DNA of 64,000 bases from an uncultured Pirellulales bacterium (lineage in GTDB: Bacteria; Planctomycetota; Planctomycetia; Pirellulales; Thermoguttaceae). The translations under genes and the position numbers were made by a program. The notes below the pieces were generated by a model. The model searched no databases, was not told the DNA's origin, and was given only the letters and a program-made list of their open reading frames with translations. The stretch is taken from positions 46,301 to 110,300 of the forward strand of contig CALLPE010000037.1 in assembly GCA_938015445.1 (NCBI GenBank). The letters are read 5' to 3'. Positions 8,111 to 15,665 of this stretch are shown piece after piece (positions within the stretch are counted from its first letter, which is position 1; every line of letters starts with the position of its first letter).

Positions 8111-9565
8111 ATGTCTGATAAACACCCCAATCACGCTCACGATTTGTGCGGTTGTTGCGGGTCGATCTGCCGGCGGGATTTTCTGGCCACCGTGAGCGCT
8201 TCGGCACTGGCGGTGCAGTCGGGGCTGTTAGAAGCGGCAGCCGAGTCCGCCCCGCAGCCTGCCGCCGGCGGTAAACCGCGGGTGCGCGTGGCGTTCCTGC
8301 ACCCCGATGTGGAGAAGTACTGGATGGGCTGGCCCGGGGCGGCTTACGACATCGCTGCCCGCAAAGCCGATTACACCAAGACGCTCACCGACGCAGCGGC
8401 CAAGTACTCCGTTGAACTGGAAATCTCTCCCGACCCCATCGCCGCCGATGCAGCCGTCGACGCATTGTTGGCCCAGTGCAAGGCAGATCCGCCCGAAGGC
8501 GTCATACTGGTCATGCAAGACCTGAACACCTCGTGGCCGAAAGCCAACAGGTTCGCCAAAGAGAAAGGGAATCTGCCTTTGATAATCTTCAGCCCGATGG
8601 GCAGTTCGTTCACCGGGCACCTTCAGGGCAGCCGCAACGCGCCGCGGACGTTCGTGGCCGCCACCCAGCACTACGATTGGTTGGAGGTGGCGGTGCGGAT
8701 GATGCGCACCATTTACGACATGCGCACCACACGACTGTTGATCGTCAACGGCGACAAGACCGAGGACAAGAAGCTAGATGTGATCGGCACCACGCTCCAT
8801 TACATCCCGCTGGACCGTTGGACCGAAGAGGCCAAGGCGGTCGAAGCCACAGAGGAGGTGAAAGCTCTGGCCGATTATTACACCAAACTGGCCAAGAAGA
8901 TCGTGGAGCCTAACGCCCAGGACATCCTCAACGCCGCCAAGAATTACTTCGTCGCCAAGCGATTGATGGCTGCCGAGAACTGCCAGGGGATTTCTCTCAA
9001 CTGCCTGGGGTTGGTGGGGGCACGGCGAATCCCCTGTCCGCCCTGCATCGCCTGGATGAAGCTCAACGACGAAGGGAGCGTGGGCTGCTGCGAATGCGAT
9101 TGGAATGCGGCCATCTCGCTGCTGCTGACCGCCCGGCTATGCGGCCGCGGCGGCTTCATGCAAGACCCCGCACCCAATACGGTCAACAACACGCTGATGG
9201 GCGCCCATTGCAGCTCGCCATCGAAGCTGCGTGGCTTCGACAAGGATCACGAGCCGCTGATTCTCCGCAGCCACAGCGAATCGAACATCGGCGTCTCTCC
9301 GCAGGTCATCTGGCCGCTGGGCGAGCCGGTGACGGTGATGAAGTTTCAGGGTCCGGGCAAGATACTGCTAGGCACGGGCAAGGTGGTGGCGAATATCGAC
9401 ACACCGCCGTCGGGCGGGTGCCGCACATCGGTGGAACTGGAAATGGACGACAAACCGAACTGCCTGGATTGCAAAGGGTTCCATCAACTGTTCGTACTGG
9501 GCAAGCTCGATCTGCTGTACAAGGCCTACTGCCAATTGGCAGGCATCGAGGTCGAGCCGATCTGA
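8111..9565 (+). CDS. Tat-exported L-fucose/L-arabinose-isomerase-like protein
   Basis: The 484-residue protein starts with a cysteine-rich leader (LCGCCGSICRRDF) containing a twin-arginine motif followed by LATVSASALAVQSG, so export across the cytoplasmic membrane is predicted. The mature part resembles the sugar-isomerase fold of the FucI/AraA group: RVAFLHPDVEKYWMGW, then EGVILVMQDLN, a CNAAISLL-type core (DWNAAISLLLTARLCGRGGF) and the C-terminal beta barrel (HSESNIGVSPQVIWP, GPGKILLGTGKV). GGAGGG precedes the ATG. An exported protein with this fold is unusual; it may bind or isomerise sugars outside the cytoplasm, or be a non-enzymatic relative. It opens the sugar module with the kinase, epimerase, isomerase and symporter downstream. 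Confidence 0.7.
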   Translation: MSDKHPNHAHDLCGCCGSICRRDFLATVSASALAVQSGLLEAAAESAPQPAAGGKPRVRVAFLHPDVEKYWMGWPGAAYDIAARKADYTKTLTDAAAKYSVELEISPDPIAADAAVDALLAQCKADPPEGVILVMQDLNTSWPKANRFAKEKGNLPLIIFSPMGSSFTGHLQGSRNAPRTFVAATQHYDWLEVAVRMMRTIYDMRTTRLLIVNGDKTEDKKLDVIGTTLHYIPLDRWTEEAKAVEATEEVKALADYYTKLAKKIVEPNAQDILNAAKNYFVAKRLMAAENCQGISLNCLGLVGARRIPCPPCIAWMKLNDEGSVGCCECDWNAAISLLLTARLCGRGGFMQDPAPNTVNNTLMGAHCSSPSKLRGFDKDHEPLILRSHSESNIGVSPQVIWPLGEPVTVMKFQGPGKILLGTGKVVANIDTPPSGGCRTSVELEMDDKPNCLDCKGFHQLFVLGKLDLLYKAYCQLAGIEVEPI

Positions 9566-9685
9566 CCGACTCGTCCTTCGACCGGCCGCAGGGTGGCACG
9601 GTCTGCTTGTCCAGCCGTGCAGCGCAAAGGCCAGTGGCGGATGTAACCCAAACCGCAAAACTACTGCCGGCCAGACCGGCAAGTA

Positions 9686-10786
9686 TCATTGTTCGGGCAG
9701 GTCTTCTTCGGGCAGGTCTTCGCGCGGCCAGATTATAGGCGGAGCTGGCCTGGGTGGCGGGTCGATGCCCACCGGAGGCTTGACCGGCAGTATGCGCACC
9801 TCGCTTTGCACGCCGTAGTGGACCACTTGGCCCTCGAAGCTGACTCCGTCGCCGAGCAACCCGGCCGCCCTGGTGCGAATTCCCGCCCCGGACCCCGGCG
9901 TCTCTGCCCGCTGGCTTCCGGCCTGGCACACCCGCTCGTAGAACTCGATGGCCACGCGATGGTCCGGCTTGGGGCCGCCTTCCGCCCCGCCGTAGATGAT
10001 GCCGGTGTCGATCGCGCAGGCGTCGAGCAGTTTGGGGAGCAGTCGGGAAGCCATATCTTCGTTGCCGAACAGGTGCATGGCCAGCGCCCGGTTGCGATCC
10101 ACGAAGATATAGCCCACCGTGCCGTTGGGCAGCTTGGGCATTATGCCGCGGCGGAGTTCGCTTAGTTTTTGGGCGACGTGCGGCGCGGTCAAGGCGTCCT
10201 GGAGGCTTTCGGTGCGCGACTCCGCCCGTAGCGCGCGGCTCGCACTAGCCACCCCTTCCCAAACTCGCCCTTGGTCAGCCCCCGCGCGCAACTCGGCTTG
10301 CAAGCTGTGCGGTGCAATGGTGCCGGCGGCGGCGAACTGCTTCTGGCCCGACCAGCGGCCGCGCTCCACGCAGAACACTCCCAGGTCGATCCGCTGTCCC
10401 GGGCCGACGATCACATCTTGGCGAACTGTGCGGGTTTGCTTTCCGCCGGCGATAATCTCCCCGGTGACGATCAGCACATACTGGTCCCGGCTGCGGTTCT
10501 CGACTACCACCACCGGGACGCTCCCTTCGCCTTTTTCGTTGACCACCAGCACGCCACGGCGGATGGCTTCGTCCATCGTCAGCCACTGGCCGCGCAGGCG
10601 CGAATCGCCTTCCAACAAGACCGGATACACGGCGAATTGCCGGAAGACGATCGGTTCGGCAATCTGTACCCTGGACAGATACTCGGATAGCTCCGGCACG
10701 TGGCGGTCGGTCGGCGGCCGCTGGGCCAAAGAGGGACTACAGAGAATATTGGCTGCGAGCATCACCAAAACTCCCAGTTTTGCCAT
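9686..10786 (-). CDS. ARPP-1 (DUF6569) domain secreted protein
   Basis: ATG 10786 begins a 366-residue protein with a signal peptide (MAKLGVLVMLAANILCSPSLAQ) and a purine-rich site upstream; an ATG 17 codons earlier is less likely. The body matches the ARPP-1/DUF6569 pattern: VYPVLLEGDSRLRGQWLTMDEA, VVVENRSRDQYVLIVTGEII, GGKQTRTVRQDVIVGPGQRI and VFCVERGRW. The biochemical role of this domain is not established. The C-terminus is proline-rich and ends with EEDL repeated by an exact 15-bp tandem duplication (9692-9706 and 9707-9721). It lies on the opposite strand inside the sugar module, convergent with the isomerase-like gene. Confidence 0.8.
   Translation of the reverse strand: MAKLGVLVMLAANILCSPSLAQRPPTDRHVPELSEYLSRVQIAEPIVFRQFAVYPVLLEGDSRLRGQWLTMDEAIRRGVLVVNEKGEGSVPVVVVENRSRDQYVLIVTGEIIAGGKQTRTVRQDVIVGPGQRIDLGVFCVERGRWSGQKQFAAAGTIAPHSLQAELRAGADQGRVWEGVASASRALRAESRTESLQDALTAPHVAQKLSELRRGIMPKLPNGTVGYIFVDRNRALAMHLFGNEDMASRLLPKLLDACAIDTGIIYGGAEGGPKPDHRVAIEFYERVCQAGSQRAETPGSGAGIRTRAAGLLGDGVSFEGQVVHYGVQSEVRILPVKPPVGIDPPPRPAPPIIWPREDLPEEDLPEQ
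9692..9721. repeat. Exact 15-bp tandem duplication in the ARPP-1 gene
   Basis: TTCGGGCAGGTCTTC occurs twice head to tail (9692-9706, 9707-9721). It is in frame and duplicates five residues at the extreme C-terminus, giving EDLPEEDLPEQ. The lack of any mismatch suggests a recent event. Confidence 0.9.
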
Positions 10787-11277
10787 GCCCCTCAACTCCC
10801 GCCAACTCGCGATTCCGACCCAGTGTCTGGGGAACATTTTACATCCTCCCGTTCAACAGACCGGCTGCGGGCGATAGTGCCATCGGGCTTCCCAACTGTT
10901 TCCGACGCGCCCAAGAGGCGAAAAGTTCCCCACAATGCAGGTTGGCCTGTCCTTCCAACCAACCCGAAGGATTGGTCCGGTTGGCGGTCGCTTCGTGCAC
11001 CAACTGCCCAGGATACGAGTAGCGACTGGCCCACTATTGTAGCGGGAAAACTGACTTAGAAAGTGGGGTATGTGCGTGTTTCGGTTTGCTGGCCGGGTGG
11101 CACGACTGGCTTGCCCGCCGTGCATCTCAGCGGCTGGTGGTGATTGGCATCGTGTAGCTAGTTTGCTAATGTCATGTTGCCTGTGGCGGGTGCTCGCGGT
11201 GCCAGCAGTGCTGTTGCCGAGCCAGAGCAGAGAGCCAGGTCAGAGGTTTTTCAGCTCAGCCGAAAGGGTGTTTCTGT
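10787..11277. other. Divergent spacer between ARPP-1 and ribulokinase genes
   Basis: About 490 bases holding the starts of two divergent genes. No supportable gene. AAAGGG lies about 10 bases ahead of the araB ATG. I see no well-formed sigma-70 promoter. Confidence 0.4.
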
Positions 11278-12975
11278 ATGTCCGAGAGCGCCAAACGCTT
11301 TGCCATCGGTGTAGATTTCGGCACAAACAGCGTGCGCACTGTGATAGTGGATATATCCGATGGTTCTGAGACGGCTTCGTGCGTGTACAACTATCCCAGC
11401 GGGCAGGCCGGGGTGCTGCTGGACCCAAAAGACCCCAATCTGGCCCGGCAGAATCCTGCCGACTACATCCAGGGCATATACAAATCGGTGGGCGGAGCGG
11501 TTCGGGCAGCGCGGGGTAAGCGCGGTTTTCGGCCCGAGGCGGTAGTGGGCATTGGCGTCGATACCACCGGTTCGACTCCCATCCCGGTCGATCGTCAAGG
11601 TATGCCGCTTGCGCTCCAGCCGCAATTCAAGAAGAACCTGGCTGCGCATGCCTGGCTGTGGAAAGACCACACCAGTTTCGCCGAGGCAGCCGAAATCACC
11701 CAGCTTGCCCAGCGCACCGGGGTAGCCTATCTGGCCAAGTGCGGCGGCGTATATAGCAGCGAGTGGTTCTGGTCGAAAATCCTCCACTGCAAACGCACTG
11801 CCCCGAAGGTCTTCGAAGCGGCCTACGCCTGGGTGGAACTGGCCGATTTCATCCCCGCGTTCCTGACCGGCAATCTCGATCCCGACACCCTGCCGCGCGG
11901 CATCTGCGCCGCCGGACACAAGGCGATGTACAACGAGCAATGGGGTGGCTTGCCCAGCGAAGAGTTTCTGGCCCAGTTGGACCCCGAGTTGGTCCGCGTC
12001 CGCCGCCGCTACGCCACCCCGGCGCTTACGGCCGACAAAGTCGCGGGCCGGTTGCGGGAAGACATCGCCCGACGACTGGGGCTTCCGCCGGGCATTCCGG
12101 TAGCCGTTGGGGCGTTCGATGCCCACATGGGCGCCGTGGGGGCGGGGATAAAGCCCGGTACGCTAGTGAAAATCATCGGCACCAGCACCTGCGACATGAT
12201 GGTCGCCCCGCTGCACCAGCCGCTGCCTGATATCCCCGGACTGTGCGGCATCGTGCCCGGTTCCATCTTGCCGGACATGTACGGACTTGAAGCCGGGCAG
12301 TCGGCCGTAGGCGACATCTTCAACTGGTTCGTCACGTATCTGGCGCCGGAGAAGTACACCGCCAAGGCCGATCCCCATGCCGCGCTGAGCCGGGAAGCGG
12401 CCGCCCTGCGGCCCGGCCAGTCCGGACTGCTGGCCTTGGATTGGAACAACGGCAACCGCACTATCCTGGTCGATCCGTTGCTGGTCGGACTGCTGATCGG
12501 GCAAACGCTGCACACCACGGCGGCCGAGGTGTATCGGGCGTTGATCGAGGCTACGGCCTTCGGAGCTCTGACGATCATCAACCGCTTCGAACAGTACGGT
12601 GTGAAAGTAACCGAGGTGATCAATTGCGGCGGCATCGCCGAAAAGAACCCGCTGGTAATGCAAATCTACGCCGACGTGTGCAACCGGCCCATGAAAATCA
12701 GCCGCTCTCCGCAGACCTGCGCCTTGGGGGCGGCCATTTTCGGCGCCGTGGCGGGCGGGGCCTACGCCAACGTCCAACAGGCCCAGCGCAAAATGACCGG
12801 CGTCAAACGGACCGTTTATCGCCCCAATCGCCGCGCCGCCGCCGTGTACGCCGAGTTGTATCCGCTGTATCGCACGTTGCACGATGCCTTCGGCACCGCC
12901 CAGTGGAGCGGCTCGCTTTACCAAGTGATGAAAGACCTGATCGGCGTGCGCAATCGGGTGCGGGGGACGACGTAG
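11278..12975 (+). CDS. araB: Ribulokinase
   Basis: FGGY-family sugar kinase, 565 residues, the length of bacterial AraB; it phosphorylates L-ribulose (AraB also accepts other ketopentoses). Visible signatures are the N-terminal phosphate loop FAIGVDFGTNSVRTVIVD, VVGIGVDTTGSTPIPVD, the ribulokinase-specific SEWFWSKILH and WVELADFIPAFLTG, the ATP-domain motifs VGAFDAHMGAVGAGI and IIGTSTCDMM, and the C-terminal INCGGIAEKNPLVMQIYADV. It is followed by the araD-like epimerase and an isomerase, giving the isomerase-kinase-epimerase set of L-arabinose or L-ribulose breakdown to xylulose 5-phosphate. No araC-type regulator is adjacent. Confidence 0.92.
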   Translation: MSESAKRFAIGVDFGTNSVRTVIVDISDGSETASCVYNYPSGQAGVLLDPKDPNLARQNPADYIQGIYKSVGGAVRAARGKRGFRPEAVVGIGVDTTGSTPIPVDRQGMPLALQPQFKKNLAAHAWLWKDHTSFAEAAEITQLAQRTGVAYLAKCGGVYSSEWFWSKILHCKRTAPKVFEAAYAWVELADFIPAFLTGNLDPDTLPRGICAAGHKAMYNEQWGGLPSEEFLAQLDPELVRVRRRYATPALTADKVAGRLREDIARRLGLPPGIPVAVGAFDAHMGAVGAGIKPGTLVKIIGTSTCDMMVAPLHQPLPDIPGLCGIVPGSILPDMYGLEAGQSAVGDIFNWFVTYLAPEKYTAKADPHAALSREAAALRPGQSGLLALDWNNGNRTILVDPLLVGLLIGQTLHTTAAEVYRALIEATAFGALTIINRFEQYGVKVTEVINCGGIAEKNPLVMQIYADVCNRPMKISRSPQTCALGAAIFGAVAGGAYANVQQAQRKMTGVKRTVYRPNRRAAAVYAELYPLYRTLHDAFGTAQWSGSLYQVMKDLIGVRNRVRGTT

Positions 12976-13093
12976 CGCAGCAGGGCAACGGTATTGCCGC
13001 GCAGGAGAGTAGCCCACAAATCGTTACTACCGATGCCGCTTTTCGCGCCGCTGTGGCGGCGCTGCGCGGCCCGAAGAACACTACAATCGACTT

Positions 13094-13191
13094 GGCGCCA
13101 CCAACACCACATAAAACTGGCGCCACCAACACCACATAAAATTGTGGCCATCAACACCATAATAAAACTGGCGCCATTAACACCACAATGG
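13094..13191. repeat. Four 25-bp degenerate tandem repeats running into the araD start codon
   Basis: Units start at 13094, 13119, 13144 and 13170 with the pattern GGCGCCACCAACACCACATA followed by AAACT. Units 1 and 2 differ only in the final bases; unit 3 has one extra base; unit 4 is shortened and contains the ATG of araD at 13188. Because the repeats replace the normal ribosome-binding site region, they are likely to affect araD translation (inference). Confidence 0.85.
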
Positions 13192-13847
13192 AACTGGACC
13201 AACTACGCCAAGAAGTCTGCCGCACCAATCGGGCGCTGTTGGCTACGGGTTTGGTGACGATGCACTCGGGCAACGCCAGCGGGCTGCATCGGCCCAGCGG
13301 TCGGATGCTGATCAAGCCCTCGGGCGTCGATTACGAGCAGCTCCGGCCGGAAGACTTGGTGGAAATCGATCTGCAAACCGGTCAGGTGGTGCAAGGCAAG
13401 CTCCGCCCCAGCGTGGACCTGCCGCATCACTTGTTCCTGTATCGCAACATCCCGGAGGTTGGCGCGGTCATCCACACCCACAGCAACTACGCCACCGCTT
13501 TCGCCGCTGTGGGCCAGCCGATTCCGCTTTGCCTGACGGCCATCGCCGACCAGTTCGGCGACCAAATACCGTGTACACCTTATGTAGACAACCAGGGAGA
13601 CAACATCGGCCGGGCGATACTTCGGTGGCGCAATCGCGCCCCGGCGATACTTTTGGGCAACCACGGTGTTTTTGCTTGGGGAGCAACCCCGCGCGAAGCG
13701 CTTAAGGCCGCCGTGATGACCGAGGATGTAGCCAAAACCGTCTGGCTGGCGATGCAAATCGGGCAGCCGCGCCGCCTGCCGCCGGAAGAAGTCGAAAAAT
13801 GGTACACCCGTTACCACAGCACCTACGGACAGCCGCCGCAACCTTGA
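13188..13847 (+). CDS. araD: L-ribulose-5-phosphate 4-epimerase / class II aldolase family
   Basis: The 219-residue protein belongs to the zinc-dependent class II aldolase/AraD family. It shows GLVTMHSGNASG, the phosphate-binding IKPSG, the acidic DLPHHLFLYRN, the zinc-binding IHTHSNYATAFAA, and LLGNHGVFAWGATPREAL. With araB just upstream the best role is 4-epimerisation of L-ribulose 5-phosphate, but L-fuculose-phosphate aldolase is an alternative that sequence alone cannot exclude. No purine-rich ribosome-binding site is seen; the start lies in a 25-bp repeat array, so initiation may be weak or special. Confidence 0.85.
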   Translation: MELDQLRQEVCRTNRALLATGLVTMHSGNASGLHRPSGRMLIKPSGVDYEQLRPEDLVEIDLQTGQVVQGKLRPSVDLPHHLFLYRNIPEVGAVIHTHSNYATAFAAVGQPIPLCLTAIADQFGDQIPCTPYVDNQGDNIGRAILRWRNRAPAILLGNHGVFAWGATPREALKAAVMTEDVAKTVWLAMQIGQPRRLPPEEVEKWYTRYHSTYGQPPQP

Positions 13848-14069
13848 GTGCACCATCGTGGCGCCGCGGGCGGAGCGGCACTCCTGTCGGCGCGTGACAA
13901 TACCGGTGGCGTGGCTACGATCAGGGGGCAAAACTCAGCAGACACATCGATTCGCAGCAGCAGCGTCAGCGGCGATAGCTGCAAGGGCTTCGCAACGGTC
14001 TCGAGCGGTCGATCGGCGCACAGTTGTTGGGTTAACAGCTTATTGCGATAAATCGAGGAGAACTCTTAT

Positions 14070-15527
14070 ATGTCTTTTCAGTTGCCGAGGACTATTTTGG
14101 GTTTCGTACCGGCCAACCGGGGTTTCTTCAGCGCCGAACTGGCGGCCAAGATGCGCCAGCAGGCCATCGAGGCCATGAGCCGGCTGGGGGTGGAAGTGGT
14201 CGTGCCCAGCCCGGAGCAAACCAAAGTCGGCTGCGTGGAAAATCGCCAGGAAGCAGAACTGTGCGCCGAGTTGTTTCGCCGGGCGGGTGTGCAAGGGATT
14301 GTCATCGGGGCGGTCAATTTCGGCGACGAGCAAGCCGCCGCCTGGACGGTCCGCCAGGCCAGACTCGACGTGCCGGTGCTGATCTTCGCCTGCCAGGAAG
14401 AAGAAACCCTGCGGATGAGCACCCCGCGGCGCGATGCGTTCTGCGGGCTGCTGTCGATCGGCGAAGCACTGCGGCAAATCGGCGCGGCGTACACCGTAGC
14501 ACGTCGCCCGGTTTGCTTTCCCGCCGATGAATCTTTCGCCGCCGACCTGGACTGGTTTGTGCGCATTTGTCGGGTGGTCAACGGCATCCGCAACGCGCGG
14601 TACGGGCAGGTCGGCGCACGGCCCGAGGCCTTCTGGACCTGCCGCTTCGACGAGAAGCGCCTTCAGCGCCTGGGGCCGACCGTGGTAGTCATGGACCTAT
14701 CGGAGGCGATCGCCGGGGCCAAAGCCATCGCCGACGACGACCCACAGGTCCTCCAGCTTGTCGATGGCATTGGCCAGTATGCCGACGTGTCGGCCGTCAA
14801 GCCCGAAACCGTCCTTCGCAGTGCGAAACTGGAATTGTTCCTCCGGCGCTGGCGGGAAGCCAACGCGCTGGACGGCTTGGCCATCCAGTGCTGGACTTCC
14901 ATTCAGGCCAACTACGGGGTATGCAGTTGCCTGACGATGAGTCGGCTGGGCGAAGAAGGCTGTCCGTGCGCCTGCGAGGCGGATATTCTGGGAACGCTTT
15001 CCATGCACGCCTGCCAATTGGCCAGCGGCACGCCGGCGGCCCTGGCCGACTGGAACAACCTGCACAACGAGGACGACGAGCTGGTTAACATCTGGCATTG
15101 TGGGGTGTTCCCGCGCTCGTTCGCTGGCACGCCCCCGAAACTTAAAGTGCAGGAGATAATCGCCTCTAGCGGTGCCGCTAGCTACGAAGACTCTCAGGGC
15201 ACGGTGGAGTTCGTGGCCAAGCCGTCGCCGCTGACGCTGTGCCGGGTAACGCAAGATGCCGACGGACGGCTGAAGGCGGCCATCGCTCAGGGGCAAGTCG
15301 AAGACAACCCGGCTGTCACCTTCGGCGCCTACGGCTGGTGCCGCATACCGCAGTTGCAGCGTCTGTATCGCAACGTGCTGCTGCGGCATTTCCCCCACCA
15401 CGTGGCCATTACCCAGGGTCACGTGGGCAACGTGCTGTGGGAAGCGCTGGGCAACTATTTGGGTTTGGAACTTTTTCACGCCACGCAGGAAGTACCCGGG
15501 CTGTACACGCCGCAATTGCCGTTCTAA
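14070..15527 (+). CDS. L-fucose/L-arabinose isomerase family protein
   Basis: The 485-residue cytoplasmic protein has the Rossmann-like N-terminal domains and C-terminal barrel of the FucI/AraA isomerases: ILGFVPANRGFFSAELA, VVVPSPEQTKVGCVENRQEA, FACQEEETLRMSTPRRDAFC, IQCWTSIQANYGVCSCLTMS (active-site region), HNEDDELVNIWHCGVFP and AITQGHVGNVLWEALGNYL. GAGGAGAA sits eight bases before the ATG. It presumably makes the ketose that araB phosphorylates. FucI-type and AraA-type substrates cannot be told apart here. It is clearly related to, but distinct from, the exported protein at 8111-9565, which has a Tat leader and a different core. Confidence 0.85.
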   Translation: MSFQLPRTILGFVPANRGFFSAELAAKMRQQAIEAMSRLGVEVVVPSPEQTKVGCVENRQEAELCAELFRRAGVQGIVIGAVNFGDEQAAAWTVRQARLDVPVLIFACQEEETLRMSTPRRDAFCGLLSIGEALRQIGAAYTVARRPVCFPADESFAADLDWFVRICRVVNGIRNARYGQVGARPEAFWTCRFDEKRLQRLGPTVVVMDLSEAIAGAKAIADDDPQVLQLVDGIGQYADVSAVKPETVLRSAKLELFLRRWREANALDGLAIQCWTSIQANYGVCSCLTMSRLGEEGCPCACEADILGTLSMHACQLASGTPAALADWNNLHNEDDELVNIWHCGVFPRSFAGTPPKLKVQEIIASSGAASYEDSQGTVEFVAKPSPLTLCRVTQDADGRLKAAIAQGQVEDNPAVTFGAYGWCRIPQLQRLYRNVLLRHFPHHVAITQGHVGNVLWEALGNYLGLELFHATQEVPGLYTPQLPF

Positions 15528-15665
15528 CGTATAAGCGACTCGTCTGGTAGGCACAGATGGTCGGTGGGCGATTGCGTCGGGGAACCTCGGTTTTTCATAT
15601 CGCTTTCATATATCTACCCCAGGGAGCACTAGTTTTTCTACCGCCACCACAGGGAGCACTGGCTG

